Part shown: in pieces, positions 23,101-36,095 of the stretch
Position numbering within the stretch: position 1 is the first letter of the stretch
Layout of the letters: each line of letters starts with the position of its first letter
NCBI RefSeq assembly: GCF_014633365.1
Contig: NC_068350.1
Span: 10,641,922 to 10,705,921 of the forward strand
Direction: 5' to 3'
Source: Diospyros lotus
Taxonomy: Eukaryota; Streptophyta; Magnoliopsida; Ericales; Ebenaceae
DNA: 64,000 bases
Notes under the pieces: generated by a model
What the model was told of the DNA's origin: nothing
What the model saw: the letters and a program-made list of their open reading frames with translations, nothing else
The model's database searches: none
Position numbers and translations under genes: made by a program

Positions 23101-23600
23101 CTAGTTTGACTAGGGCTTGCATGATGGCTCTCCATTCTTGCCTCATAACCCCTTTGGCTTTTTAGAGAGAGAAAGTTAGTTTTTGAGAAAAACCAACCAC
23201 ATCTCTAAGTGTTGGATTATATCTTGCATACTTGATGCAAAGAGATCGAAGGGGAGTGCTCATAGACATCGATTGAAGCTTCTATTTGGTGTGGATCATT
23301 TATAGAGGGTGGGTAACACCTCGTGGCACAAAGATCATCCATTCTTCATCGAACAACCAAAAGGTTTGGTTTTACGTTATATGTTTATATTCTTGAAGAG
23401 ATTATATATTTGCAAACTAGATCTGTTTATTTTGGGTTTCAAGTTTAGCCAAAGAGTTTGGTTGATCCAAAAAATTTTAATTTTTTCGCTACGTTTGGAT
23501 CTAAAAAACCCATTAACATACCCTAGGTGACTACTTTAGACCTTAACGACTTTCTTCAGTTTGCATATTTTACCTAAATTTTCAACAGATTCAATCTCAG

Positions 23601-26600
23601 ATGGGATTCACAAGTATTGCTCAATGTATCTTTCAAATTAATCAAGTGTCACAAAAACCTACTCGAGTATGTGTTATGCAAAATCTTAATTCTTAAAGCA
23701 ACAATCGAGTATGGTATCTCTATAATTATCGAGTATCTTTATATATAGATATATATATTAAAATCTGAGCATATTTCTAGTTAAGTAATGTTTTGTGTAT
23801 TTTTCAAATCAATCAATTATATGATCTAACAAAACCTTATTTCAATCGACTATTAAGGTTTCCTACTCGAGTATTTTATGCAATCTCTTTGTATTTCAAA
23901 AATCAATTGAGTAAGGATGATTTTAATCAACTTTATGCTATTAAAAACTCTAAGTATCTCCTTAGTCAAGTATATCTTTTTCTCAATCGACTAATATATT
24001 TTTCTTAATCAAGTATCTAAATATTTTAATTGAGTAAATATTGGATTAAATCTGGCTAAGTCTCTATACTTAAGACTAATCGAGTATTAGTTATTTGTAC
24101 TCGAGTATATGCTTCAGTTACTCTAGTAAGCTTAGCCTAGTAGTTGAGTACTTAATGCAAAGTCGTTATGGCTTATGAGTCAGTCGAGTAATTGATGTTT
24201 TGCATTTGATATGGTTTTGATGATGAAAAATAATTATATTTTGATGTTTAAATTATCGTGTTAATGGTTATTAACTTAGTGCTCCAAATTACTTTTATAT
24301 GTTTTATTAAATACTAAAATGAAAATCAAATTCATCATGCAATCCAGTGCCAAAAATCTTGTAATAAATTTTTTACGACATTTAGAATATTATGTTTTAT
24401 TTGGTTAAAATGTGCAAGAAATTATTTAGTATTTTTACCATTACAATAGTGATTTTACCATTGCTACAGTAATTTTACCGTTGCTAAAGTAAAAAAAAAA
24501 AAAGCAATTCGACTCTTTACTACAGTAATTCTAACCATTTACTACAGCAACAGTTATAAACAACTAGTTTCTTTTGATGCTCTTGGGATGCCTATAAATA
24601 TCATTCAAGGAAGCTCTTGAGAGAACCAATGAGCTAGAACAAATTCATTTAAGCTAACATTTGCATTTTTACTTCTTCATTCTACTTGTGCTTTCACTTT
24701 TCTCTCAAAAGACTTTGATTATCATTTGTATCATTTGTTCAAGCCTTTGTATTTATATTTGAGAGATCATTGTAACTAAGAGTTTCTACTCTCAAATCTT
24801 CTCTTGTACATCACTCTTGTATTTCCTAACTTGTGAGCTAAAGGGCCTAGTAAGTGTTGGTAGGAGGTTGTAATTCCTAACAGTTTATGCTAGAGGACCT
24901 ACTTGTGAAGTAGGGGGTTGTACTTCCTAGCAAGGTTGCTAGAGGGCCTACCGGGTGTGGTAGGAGGTTTTAGTAAATTATTTTAAATCCTTAGCGATGA
25001 GCTAAGGTGATAGGGGATTAGGCTTGGTTTAGCCAAACAACTATAAATCCTTATGTCCTCTTGCATTTATTTTGGTTGTGTTTTATTGTTTTTATATTTT
25101 GTTTCAAAACCTCCTAAAAAGTTATTAAATTTCTCAAACACCCAATTCACTCACATCTTGGGTTGTGATGCCATTGTTATACGATTATAACAATAATGAC
25201 TTGGTTATACTCAAGTGAGACTTCTTATAATCGATTTCATGAGATATCTAATCGAATATGCTCGTATATTAATCGAGTAACCAGTTTCTGATTTGAAATT
25301 TTATAGTTGTTACTCAGAAAGCAAAAAGATGATAGTTTGACTGTTAAAATTTTATTTCTTTATTCTATGAAGTCTAACTTTGTTCTCTTATATAAGAATG
25401 ATAAAAATGAATATGCATGGGGTGTTTAATGCTTATCTTTATAATGTCCATATGTTTCTAACAAATTTGACCATTATTAGTCAAATCAGAGAAGTTGTGA
25501 GTATGTGTAGGTTTTTATGTCAATTCTCAAGTCTCAAGCTTCTATAAAAGGCCAAGAGCTTCAAAGAGGAAGCTGTTGATGATCAATTAGTAGTGAGGGT
25601 TGTGGTTTTCATGCTTAGTCAAGCTAATCCTTACAGCAAGCCTTTTTCTTTTCAGGCCAATTTGATATGCTTGAGTGAGTGATTCTTCTAGTTTATCTTT
25701 TTCATTCCAAGCATTTATCTGGTGAGATTCAATGTATATCTTCGTAAACTAGATTTAGATTGAGAGAGTTGAGTGTTTTATTCATTCATTCTTTCGAACC
25801 CTCTTTTGTTCAAGAGAATACTTGATATCATTGTATCATCTTATATTTTTCTCTTGAGAAATCATTTCACAATGTTTTGTGAACTTGTAAAAGGTTAAGC
25901 CTTATCCTTTAAAAAGTAATGGTTGTGGTTAAGCCTAGAAATGAAAAAGCCTCACATAAAGGGTTACTATTTAACTTGTAAAAGCAAGAGTTCCTACTCA
26001 GCTTGTAAAAGTAGAGGTTATTGCATAGCTTATAAAAGTTGGGGTTCCTACTTACTTTGTAAAAGTGGAGGTTTCACTTGAGCCTGTAAAAACTATGTAT
26101 GAGTTATAATTGAGCCCTAAAAACTAATATCCTTAGTGGATGTGTTTAAAATCATTAGTGAGGAACTAAGGTAATGAACTAGGCATGTTGGCTTAACCAC
26201 TTTAAATTGATGTGTTCATGTTGCTTTCCTTTTATTACTTTCATTTTAACAGCATTACTTTTTATCTTCTATGCATCTGTTTCTCTTACATAAATACAAC
26301 TTATTGCATTAATCTTTTAATTGTCATTTATAGGCTTTAGTGGTTGGAATCATCTTAAAATTCATTTCCTCTTTTATCTTCATAACTGTTTTATTAATCC
26401 ATTTCTTTTGTTGTTGCCATTTGCTCTTACCTAAAATACAATTGTCTAAAACAAACTTGATTTCAGTTTTCATAAAACATTTATGTTATGCTATGTTATA
26501 CATTCAAATGATATTTTAACTATCATAAATCATGTCTATAGTAGTTTTCATTGCATACATGAAAAGCTTTTCAGATCTATTTATTTTTAATACATACAAT

Positions 26601-26908
26601 TAAATTTGATATATTTCAAATTAATCTCTCTCAATATACAAATGTTTTTTAAATTCCTTTTTAAATGCATACATTCTCATATTAATGTTTTCATATATAA
26701 ATTTATCAAATGTCTAATGTTTTCTCAAACTATCTTCTGTGAAAAATTATGTGTTACATATGCATTTATGCATATTCTGTCTACTGCTACATTTTTTTTA
26801 AAGTTTAAGAAAATTATTTTCTTCAAATAACTTTATTGCGTCATATTTTCAAATTATTTTCAATAGTATCAAAATACCCAATTTACCCCCCTCTTAGGTG
26901 ATCCTTCA
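23601..26908 (+). mobile_element. Copia-type long LTR, interrupted by a second LTR
   Basis: Characterised by repeated TCGAGTAT motifs on both sides of the nested LTR at 24193-25192. A TATA box (TATAAAAG) lies at 25543-25550, followed by text on the AACTTGTAAAAG theme. The end CCAATTTACCCCCCTCTTAGGTG, near 26879-26900, is typical of the LTR/leader border of SIRE/Maximus-like copia elements. The 5' limit is uncertain. On the right it meets a truncated copia element of opposite strand. Confidence 0.5.
24193..25192 (+). mobile_element. Probable nested solo LTR (copia type)
   Basis: Starts TGATGTTTTGCATTTG, ends GATTATAACA. The flanks GTAAT and ATAAT match at 4 of 5. It contains the ACCCAATTCACTCACATCTTGGGTTG signature near its end. 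The TCGAGTA-rich host sequence resumes on the right. Confidence 0.5.
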
Positions 26909-29900
26909 ATAAGGATTTCCACACTATCAACTAAAGCAGTGAATGCTCTATACTTTGGAGATATCTTAGCATAAGTAAAATAATTTGATATAGGATATTT
27001 AGCACAAGACTTTACTCCCTTCCTAGCAATAGGAATATCAAGGAGGTCATCCTTAGGTGTAGTTTCTTCCATATTAGAACCTAAATTTAGTTTAGATAAT
27101 TGGATATTCCTTTAGGTCTTCTTGAAAAGATGTTAAGAGGTTGATTAGTAGGTTGAGGATGTTGAAGCGAATCAATAATAGGTTTAGAATTTTCTCCTTC
27201 CCTTGTACACAATTCTTGGACATTTTCAAAGGCAGATTTAGAAGAAACAATAAGCTCAACAAATTGAGAAAAAATAGGCAGAACAATAGGAAGTGACATG
27301 GACGGATCCCAATACTTTTCTTCTATAAATATCTCCCCTTAAAGATAAGTAAGGGAATAGTAGGGTTGATGTTCAGGGAAGGAAACATTACAAGACATAG
27401 AGAATTGTCTAGTTGTAGGAGAATAACATTTGTACGCTTGTTGTGTCGGGAAATAGCTAACAAATACACACTTGATCTAGTTTACCCCGATGTAAAGATG
27501 GAATATGAACAAAAATAGTGCAACCAAAAACCCTTAGGGTAAGAGAATTAAGAATGTAGATGTCATGAAAAATGGTCATCAAATAGGTCAAAAGGGTTTT
27601 GAAATCAAAGGGTTTAAATGGAAGCCTGTTGATGAGGTATGCAACAATTAAAACAATTGTCCCCCCAAAAGAGTTAGGAACATTGCTAGAAAATATCATG
27701 GACCTAGCAACTTCAACAAGGTGTCTATTTTTTCTTTCGACTGCCTCATTTTGCTGTGAGGTGTAAGGACAAGTGCTTTAATGAAAAATACCATAATCAA
27801 AAAGATATTGGGTGAATTCTATGCCAAATTATTCCCTCTCATTATTAGATCTAAGAACATGAATTGATTAGAACAAATTTTGTACAAGTTTATGAAACCA
27901 AATGAAAGTTAAACTGGCTTCAGACTTGTTTTTTGTTAAATAAACACATCACACCCTTGAGTAATCATCAATAAAGGTAATAAACCATTTAAGCTTGGAA
28001 CTTGGGCTAGTCCCCAAATATCACTCTGAACAAGATGAAATTTGGAAAGTGTATATGTGTGAGAAGCATAGGGATAAGCATAGGGATACGTGATTGTTTG
28101 GCAAGAACACATTGTTCACTTTTAAAAGAACCAAATGTCTTTATTTCCAAATAATTTAGGGTACAAGGATTTCAAGTAAACAAAGCTAGGATGTCCTAAT
28201 CACTTATGCCACAACATGACATCACAACAAGACATAGAAACAGAATTAAGAGATCTGTGAGGAGTAGGATTGGAAAGAAAGTAAATACCATTTTTTCCTT
28301 TAGCATTGTCAATCATCCTCCCGCAAAAAAAATCCTAAAAGACACAAGAAGAAGATGAGAACTTAACTGCATAGTGTATATCTATAGTTAACTTGCTAAC
28401 ACATATCAGATTGCAATTAGTGTTAGGAACATGTAGAATTGAAAGAAGTGTTAATCCTGATAGTTTAATATCTCTTCTACCAGCTATACTAGTCAAATTG
28501 CCATTTGTCATTCCAACTTTTGGCATTACTAGTACACTTCTTATAGGTAGAAAATAAGGAGGAACAATTAGTCATGTGATTTGAAGCTCTTGAATCTATA
28601 ATGTACACATTTTCAAACTTTTGGTGAGATAGGAAAGAGAAGTGAAATTTACCTGTTAAGCAACTGAGACTATAGCATTAGAGCTTGTTGGTTTAAGGTT
28701 CTTAGAGATCTTGGATTGGGAAAGTAAAGTTTTCAAAAACTCCATCTATTTTGCAGTAAATGGAAGAGAATTGCTAGACTTTTCATCTACAAATAAGGAT
28801 TCAGTAGCATAGACCATCTTAGGTTGGTCCCTTGATTTTTTGACTTCCAATTCAAATGCTTACTTTGAAGTTTCCAACAAGTCTCTCTGGTGTGATTAAG
28901 TTTATTGCAGTAATCACACTAGAGGTACTTGTCTTTATTCTTTTGAGATTTCTGGTGGAGGACCATTTTGATGTACTGCCAATGTAGAATTTTGAATACA
29001 TATTTCTTGAATCTAAGGAGATGAGTTGGTAAGCATTGCTTTCTTACAACCTTCCTCTCTTCTAATTTTAGCAAATGCCTCACAATTATAGAAGAGGGGG
29101 GGTTTAGAGCCTAGGAGTCAATTGCGTACTTCATCTAAGTTCTTGTTGAGTCCGTGCAAGAAGTCAAACACTCGCTCCTTCTCATGCATCTTGTCATAAT
29201 TGGCACCATCCTCAGAACAATGTTAGTTTATGTCATAAAACAAATCCATTTCCTACTACAATTATTTTAAAACATTGTAGTGTTTCGTAACAAACCTAGT
29301 ACCTTGTTAAGTAGTCCTAATGGCAGATTGAATCTAAAAGTATTGTGAAGTCTAAATAAATTTCTTGCACAACAGTTTATATATCATTTGCATTTTTGTA
29401 AAATAATTATGTTCTTATCTTTGACTCCATGGAATCGATGAGTTATAGCATCAAAACCAAATTCTAGGCATCCCAACTTGAGTAGTGAAGTGTCATTATT
29501 GGAGTGAAGTGTCATTATTGGAGGCATGGGGAGTGAACCATATGGGCAGCCTACCTTTCCTTTGCCCTTCATAATCAACAATACCATTTGAAACCATTCC
29601 TGAGAATTAGTCCTATTCAATATGTGTTGGATAATTTAAAGGGAATGGAAATCAAGGTTCGAGGGGATGGAAGGAAAGGATTGAAATGGAATATTGGAGA
29701 TCAAAGAATTGGAAAAGGTATTGCTAGAAGAGGAGGTGTTGTCCTCCATAAGAAAAGGGCACCGATAAGTGTAGATGGCTTAATCGAACTGGAGAAAATC
29801 AGACCAATTGAGTTGCTATCTTTGATATCATGAACAAAAAGTGATTTTGAATGAATGAATGATTTCATTCATACAAACTAATCTTCTATACATAAATATA

Positions 29901-30091
29901 TAGACAAAAAATCTATAATCTTATCGTCTAGAATGTACAAGAATCAAGGAATTGGACAATCCTATAAATAAAAAGTTTTGGCTTTGTACAATCTTTATAA
30001 TTACTCTAATCAACCATCTATCAATCCATAATCTAAAGCTGCAATCTTGTTTAATATACACCCTATTAATTATCCTCAACTCTCACAAACA
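26909..30091 (-). mobile_element. Truncated Ty1/copia element: 5' LTR, gag, protease, integrase
   Basis: Read on the minus strand: 5' LTR 29831-30091, primer site 29819-29830, gag with a CCHC knuckle at about 28861-28922 (CDYCNKLNHTRETC), protease/linker around 28335-28526 (SILHVPNTNCNLICVSKLT), integrase around 27300-28100 (AYLINRLPF, LRVFGCTIFVHI), and the start of the RT leader at 26909-27090 (KGVKSCAKYPISNY). RT, RNase H and the 3' LTR are missing; the break abuts another LTR at about 26908. Many stops and frameshifts: not functional. Confidence 0.8.
29831..30091 (-). repeat. 5' LTR of the truncated copia element
   Basis: On the minus strand it runs TGTTTGTGAGAGTTGAGG to CTTTTTGTTCA, 261 bp. 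It is followed directly by TGATATCAAAGA, a variant of the plant initiator-tRNA-Met primer site TGGTATCAGAGC. The partner LTR is absent. Confidence 0.75.
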
Positions 30092-32233
30092 TTTGGGCCA
30101 AAACATAGCATCCAATTTTATCTTCTTCTTTTTTCAAAAAGAAAACTTAGCTCTAAAAAGTTAAAGTGTCAAATTTATTATTGTGTTTTAACTAAAGGGT
30201 CTAAACTTCAAAATGGACCAAATGGGTCATTGAATTTTCATAAGGGTTGCTCGTTTTTTTTTTTTTTTTTTTTTGTAAGGTTTGGAAATGTTGCTTGTGA
30301 AGTCAAGAGTTACTTTTACTTTAAAAAAAAAAAAAAAAAGTCAAGAATTCACAAGTAATCAAGTAATAGGTACTTCAAAAACATCAAGATAATAACTTTA
30401 AAATATTTATTAACCACTAAATAGGGAATCACATGATTCGGTCAATTTTTTTTGAGTAAAATTTCATATAGTTTTATCACATTGTTGCTAAATTAGTCAA
30501 AAAATTTCTTTGATATTGAAGTAAAAAGATGCAAACGCTCATACAAGTATTTATTCAAATACCTAATGGATAAAAATGAATTTCTTTTCACATTCTAAGA
30601 ATCTTCTTCCTAATTTTTTGTTGGCATGAATTGACACTTTTGATCGATAGTGTCTTCGTACTAAAAAGGGCAAAAGCAAATAAATAATAATTTTCGTGTG
30701 TGTTCTCATAAATCAATCACTGTGATTTGAGATTTTAGAAATATTTTTTTAATAAAAAATAAAGTGTTAAATAAATCACTGTACCTTCATAAATAGGACC
30801 ACATTAGCTAATTGTTAATTGCGTTTAATGGTGTCAAAATAAAAAAGTTAATAATTGACTAAAATGATCCCATTTATAAAAGCCCGTGACTTAACAATTA
30901 CCCTCCACCCCAAATTTTTAAGAGAAATAAAATCTAACGTTCCTCTTAACGTTGTTACGCAAATTTATTTTTTATATATATTCTTTATAATCAAACAAAA
31001 ATGAAATGTTAGTAATAAGTGTCTGAATTATTGAAGAATATGTATGATATAGTGAAACTATGAACTGTCTAATAAAAAGAGGAAATACACCAATCCTATT
31101 TCATCATTTGTATTATCGAATCGAAAATATAAACCCCTAAGCTTAAACCTTTTTACTTATTTGAGCATTTATATTTACTAAACTGAACCCATAACAACAT
31201 TACTAACACATTTTTTTTTATTAGAACTCCTAGACAGTGTCTTTTAAATATCCACTGAATATGTAATTTTTGTCTTTTATCTTTTGATATGCACCAAGAG
31301 TTTGCTTGGTTTGCGAATAGAATATCTTAGAATAAACAATTAATCTTTGAGATTTAGCCATGACATTCAAGTGTTTGGTTAATAAGACTAACACCTTAAA
31401 ATATCTTGTATTTTTCTATTTGATTAATACAAGGATAGACACAAAAAATGCAAAAATAATCAAAATATCCTATTACAAATTTTGAATTTTTTTTTTTAAA
31501 TAAACTTTTATGCTGGCAACAAAACAATCATTTCACCCATCATCTTATTCTCCGAATAATGTATCCTACCTACCCCCCGGGGATTATGTTATCCCGCATT
31601 CGAGTGATTCCTAAACCCATCCCATTTATTATTCTATATGCAAAAACACAAATCAAACATGAGATGTTTTTTATTCGTCAATTCATCTCATCCTATGTCA
31701 CGAACCAGACCAACCCTAAATAATTCTGCACACACACAGTAACCTGCAAATCACTGTCCATCAAATAAACCAATCAAACAATTGATGAGCTAATAACTCC
31801 AGTCGGGTCCTTAACCGCCAACGTAGGAGCTACACGCTTATTATTTGTTTTGACATCAAGTGCTTGTCAAGCAGGACCCTAGGGTAACAGCTAAAGAACC
31901 AGTTTGCTTCACGTCAACCAGAAAGTTCAGAATTCTGCTCAGAACTTCCATGTCAATATTTGAGATTTACAGGGTACGACCTAGTGTTTAGAATTCATAG
32001 AAGACCGGATGAAGGGCTCTGAAAGGTCATACTAGCTCAAAATTATTAGCAATGCTTACAGTAATTAATATAAGTAACTAGAAGTACATCCATTAACCAT
32101 ATATCAAACCATATGCATAATGAGAAAGTGTGTTAATAATAGACCATTTACCCAAACTAAACACAAAAGGTTAGTTGCAAGACTCGCTGGTTCAAACAAT
32201 TACTACTGTGAATAGTAATACAGGCCTTTATGC
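30092..32233. other. AT-rich DNA without recognised genes
   Basis: Long T- and A-runs at 30256-30275 and 30322-30339. The stretch about 31295-31720 (GTTTGCTTGGTTTGCGAATA ... GAACCAGACCAACCCTAA) is MITE-like in wording, but paired ends were not established. From about 31690 the DNA becomes less repetitive and may belong to the transcription unit hinted at by the next feature. Confidence 0.35.
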
Positions 32234-32395
32234 TCATTCAGGAATTATATAAACATCCTCGGCCAACTGCACTGGAGAAATCTGCAGATCTCTCCTGGGT
32301 AACATAGACGATAACTGGCCAGTGTCCGCTTTGGCTAAAACAAGAATTTCAGACAATTTACAATACATTGATGATCTGCACAGATTGGCAGCCTC
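32234..32395 (-). other. Possible 3' exon or gene fragment, unrecognised
   Basis: A 53-codon open stretch on the minus strand ends at a stop. It contains protein-like text (SMYCKLSEILVLAKA, then LPRRDLQISPVQLAEDVY) with ordinary amino-acid composition. There is no ATG-led frame upstream in phase, so it would need a splice acceptor near 32390. I could not name the family. An overlapping plus-strand frame (32322-32642) exists and is equally unproven. Confidence 0.3.
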
Positions 32396-33919
32396 TCATG
32401 TGAAAGTCAACATCACAACCTCAAAAGTAGTCATTATACCCCTGCAGCAAGCCAGGTCCAGATTCAGAGAATGCGCTGCACAAGCTTCTGAACTAGCAAC
32501 ACTACCCTACATGGATAAGCAGGTGCATCTGTTAAAACCCCAATCAGCAGATTTTTCTGAAAAACCAGAAGATAATACTCGTTTCTGTAAAGCCCAATCC
32601 AGTACAGGATGTCTTATAATATGTTATGTTCCCAAGTTTTAGAGCTTTTTAGTCTTCGATCTGACAAGTAGAAAAAAATCCATGTATGGCAACTTGTATT
32701 GCTTCTGATGCCATGCACAAAGACTACCGTCTACACCAATCTAACAAAAAAAACCCTAAATGATGCAACAGAAATCTGAGGTGATCACTGATTACAAGCA
32801 TAGCCATATAGAAAACTGCAAATTGCAATGGCTTGGCTTATGAACCAAGAGTAATGGATGCATTCCACAAGAAAACACTGATTAATTTTCATTTAGGAAA
32901 CTTGATTTGCACTTTACCACCAAGTGAAGGAAAATCTTTGAACAAGCCAAAGTAAAAGTTAAAAGAATAAATAAATTTGCCACAGTAAAAGAAAAATATT
33001 CTCCATGCAAACTGCAACTTGCTAACCTAAAAAAGTGAAATTGGGAGTAATTGTACTGTACCAGTCTAGACTTGTGACCCAATGAAACAGGTCAAGATAA
33101 GGCCGTGGTAAAATCACCATGCATGTGCTAAATGGAATACCATGACTGAGTGCATATATGAAGAGGTTGATCCGCAACCACGCACACACGTACAAAAATC
33201 ATCCTCACCCACAATATGAAGGTACCATAAGTAAGCTCTCAAAACATATTTTCACTCTCTCATCTTTCACCATTCAAATATTTCTTTTGGTGACGGATGG
33301 AGTTTTTGAAGTGTTTGACTAGGAAGCAGAGACATCGTGCATTTTCATAAGAGGTTATAAAATATGCCTATTTCAAGCATGAAAAACTTTTTAGTGCAGT
33401 TTTCTTGATGTTTGGATTTCATTCTTAATGCCTGTCATCTGGGATGGCATGGAGGCTGTTTCAGAAGAGTATTTGGAGCAATCTGGACTTCCAGAAGTCC
33501 AATCAGGTTTAGTTTGCATGCCAAAACTTCACATAGCCCTAACTTTCAATCGGGGAGGAGTTATGGGCTCCATAAAAAATCATTGGAAAGCTTATTCAGA
33601 TCCCTACACTGTGCCTAAACCACTAAACCGTTTAGGGGTCATTCCAGGCCTCAAAATCCATCAAAACTACCAGTTTTGGACCCGTTTTTCTATTTTTTGT
33701 GTCGTCTTCTTTAGTATTTTATTTCCATTTTACTTTTTTTCCCCTACTAGGGTTTCTTCTTAGTATTAAAGACTTGTAGGCTTCTGGCCGTGGGGGATTT
33801 TTGGCATCATTCTAAAGTCCTGAGTAAATTCAGCCTCCCATATCATGATTCTGCATGTTTTTTCCAAGTTAGTCGATGAACTCAACTTGTATAACAATCC
33901 CCGCTGCATCACGAGAGAT
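32396..33919. other. Unassigned DNA, with a possible LTR remnant at about 33420-33900
   Basis: The first kilobase shows no supported gene. The text CATAGCCCTAACTTTCAATC, followed by GGAAAGCTTATTCAGATCCC and GGGGTCATTCCAGGCC, is the style of a retrotransposon LTR. The 111-codon frame at 33428-33763 ends in a very hydrophobic tail and has no recognisable domain, so I do not call it a gene. Confidence 0.35.
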
Positions 33920-34711
33920 TGTTGTATTAATTTTGGTGATGTTTTGATGATAGTCATTGTTTTCACAAAACTTTAATAAAAGAATCTTGAAACATTCATT
34001 TTAAAGTCAAATGTCAAAGTCTCATGTTAAAAATTGTAGACTAGTCCTTATAACTGCCGACTGGCCCATATAGACTTTTGAAAATTAGTCGACCAGTTTT
34101 CTCACAAAAATTCCAATAGCCAACTGTACTTGATTTCTGCAGGTGGGATTTATCAATCCTTTTGGCCCCAACGGCTATATTTATTGAGAGGCCATGAAGA
34201 CTATAAGTAAGAGACCATTTGAAGTTCAAGAGAGTTGATGAAATTGGGCTTTCAAGTTTTCAATATTATATACTCTCAAGCTTCATTGTTTTTCACTCTC
34301 ATTTTTCTATCAAGACTTTTTCATAATTGTAAAGATTTCTTCAAGCCTTGTTCTAGATAGATTTTAGAGAGAATGGTATGAGATTTGGTTCTCTTTTTAT
34401 TTCTCTTGTATTGTATTTTTCCTAGCGGGCATTGCTAGAAGAACTAGCAAGGATTACTAGTTAGTTAATATAGTGAATTTCTTAATCTCTAGTGGGGAGC
34501 TAAAATAGTGGATGTAGACTGAGTTGAGCCGAACCACTCTAAATTATTGGTCATTTGCACATTTGATTTATATCTTTTTGCTTTTAGCTCACTGCTTTCA
34601 TCTCTCTTTAAAACTTCTACAAATTTTGAAAAGTTATTGAACACCCAATTGAACACCCCCCCCCCCCCCCCCCTTTTGGGGGTGGTGCCATTCTATTACA
34701 CAATCCTAACA
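33920..34711 (+). mobile_element. Solo LTR, copia type
   Basis: Starts TGTTGTATTAATTTTGG, ends CAATCCTAACA, 792 bp. The flanks GAGAT (33915-33919) and TAGAT (34712-34716) match at 4 of 5. A C-run of about 20 bases near 34657 precedes the GGGGGTGGTGCCATTC signature shared with the LTR ending at 25192. Confidence 0.7.
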
Positions 34712-34771
34712 TAGATACCTTAATTTGAATGATTGTCAACTAGGTCAAACCAACAAATTTCTGGACCAAAC

Positions 34772-35110
34772 TGTCAGAATTGAATTCTGACAGGGGAAAT
34801 GCTCATTGAATTGAGAAATAAAGGGGGAAAGAACAGAGAGAAATGAGGGAGCAAATGAGAACTAGGACAAGAGAAGTGAGAAGAAAGGCGGGAGAAATTG
34901 CATTGATATTACTCAACATGCCTTTGGAGCGGTATCAGTGTGCTTTTTATACTGATCTGGCTCAAAGAAAAGGCGCCAATGCACCCACATGATCAACAAT
35001 TACAAATTATTTGAATTTGAAAATAGGCTGAACTGCCTAACTAATGTTCCTGCCTATTCAACGGGCTAATTACAATTCAACCGGCTACCTACAATTACAA
35101 TCCCATGACA
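34772..35110 (-). repeat. 3' LTR of the gypsy element
   Basis: On the plus strand it runs TGTCAGAATTGAATTCTGACAG... to ...CCCATGACA, 339 bp. Its left 150 bases align with 37517-37668, the truncated partner. Confidence 0.7.
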
Positions 35111-35292
35111 TAGGGGCTTTGACTTGGTCGAATGATAAACCTTGCCAGCATGTCTTTGATCAATTTCTCAATCTTTGCTTTTTGTTTAGGGGGGTATCTA
35201 TAGGCTCTAATGTTAATCGGTTTAGTATTAGGTTTAAGAATGATGGAATGGTCATAGTGTTTGTGGGGGAGGAAGTGAATGAGGTTCTTCAA
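35111..35292 (-). pseudogene. Gypsy reverse transcriptase N-terminal fragment
   Basis: Encodes the RT entry region, with HDHS-like HYDHSIILKP, then RAYRYPPKQKAKIEKLIKDM and IIRPSQSP. This is the standard Ty3/gypsy start of RT. It is fused directly to the LTR by an internal deletion. Confidence 0.75.
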
Positions 35293-35464
35293 ATAAGTCC
35301 TTAAGCAAAAGTTTATTGAGTAAATCTAATTCATGTACCTTCCACTGATGACTATCAAGGATTGTTTCCCTTTTCCCCTTCTATTCCGGCTCCCCCTCCA
35401 CATGTTCAACTACATGGATTGAGAAGAGTTGAGCCACTTGAGTCCATTTTGACTTCAAAATTTT

Positions 35465-35787
35465 CTACAGCTTCCTCCCTGTTATCATTTTACACACCCC
35501 GGTCTCAAGACTACCCATGAGAGACATCCTCCTGCCTTCTTTCTCAAACGCAACTTCCATTTTGTTGAAGTCAAAGCTTATAGGACTAACTCCCTTCATC
35601 CAGTCCACTCCAAGGACTATATCAAATCCCCCCAATTTAAGCAGCCTTAAGTCTACTTCAAATGTTTCCCCGTGCATTTCCCAACAAAATCCCACACAAG
35701 TAAACTTGAACATCACCTTGTGACCATTTGCCACAGTCATGGACAGTGGTTGGGCTCCCGTCAATTCACACTTCAGCTTCTTGGCTC
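35465..35787 (-). pseudogene. Gypsy aspartic protease, C-terminal part
   Basis: Carries MTVANGHKV and LKLGGFDIVLGVDWMKGVSP, the second half of a retroviral-type protease as found in gypsy gag-pol. The first half lies beyond the LTR-like insertion at 35788-36095. Confidence 0.75.
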
Positions 35788-36095
35788 TGTTACGACTCGG
35801 GGGGGGGGGGTACATTAGTCATTAGGAAGTTGTTGTAAACTGTGTAACAAACTATGGTTAGGTAGTTAGAACAAGCCTAACTAATTGGGGGTGGCAATTA
35901 GCTCTTCTAATTGTAAGAAGCGCCTTATAAGAAGACTGTTGTAGAAGGAAAGAGCATCGATTGATTGAATAACAGAATTCTCTTCTCTCTTTCTTCTCTT
36001 CTCTCTCATTCATCTCTCTTACCCTCTCTCATTCTTTCTCCCTAAATTTCTACCTTTCTTTTGGAATTCTTCTCAGAATTCCCTCAATTGCCCAG
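35788..36095. mobile_element. LTR-like insertion inside the gypsy protease
   Basis: Starts TGTTACGACTCGG followed by a G-run and ends near CAATTGCCCA. The protease frame stops on one side (ALRLRA) and resumes on the other (AKKLKCELTG), so this is extra DNA. A CT-rich TTCTCTTCTCTC stretch fills its 3' half. A clean target duplication is not visible. Confidence 0.5.

Larger units (their letters stand above)
19056..23518 (+). mobile_element. Solo LTR, family A, copy 1 (contains a nested solo LTR)
   Basis: Starts TGATAGAG and ends CCCATTAACA. The flanks TATCC (19051-19055) and TACCC (23519-23523) match at 4 of 5. Without the nested element it is about 1.7 kb. A second copy lies inverted at 59350-61116. 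A TATA-type box at 23091-23100 (CTATAAATAC) sits near its 3' part, as in an LTR promoter. The interior shows a conserved but broken reading frame (FDAIVRGPARWVP-like) also seen in copy 2. Confidence 0.85.
15669..23600 (-). pseudogene. Ty1/copia reverse transcriptase/RNase H fossil, broken by insertions
   Basis: Minus-strand copia sequence survives in four segments: about 23524-23600 (the CKLKK...GLK-SPR region), 18838-19055 (the palm, where the catalytic YVDD reads YVDN, then VKDLGTLKYFLGM), 17129-17326 (RSKRGIFITQRKY...RYQRLVSKLIYLS) and 15669-15874 (thumb to RNase H start). They are collinear and interrupted exactly at a hAT element (15875-17120) and two solo LTRs (17327-18837, 19056-23518). 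Stops and the altered YVDN show that it is inactive. It is the oldest layer of this nest. Confidence 0.75.

Noticed and set aside
33428..33763. 111-codon plus-strand frame
   Set aside because: The first half is LTR-style text and the second half an AT-rich hydrophobic run; no splice or start context.
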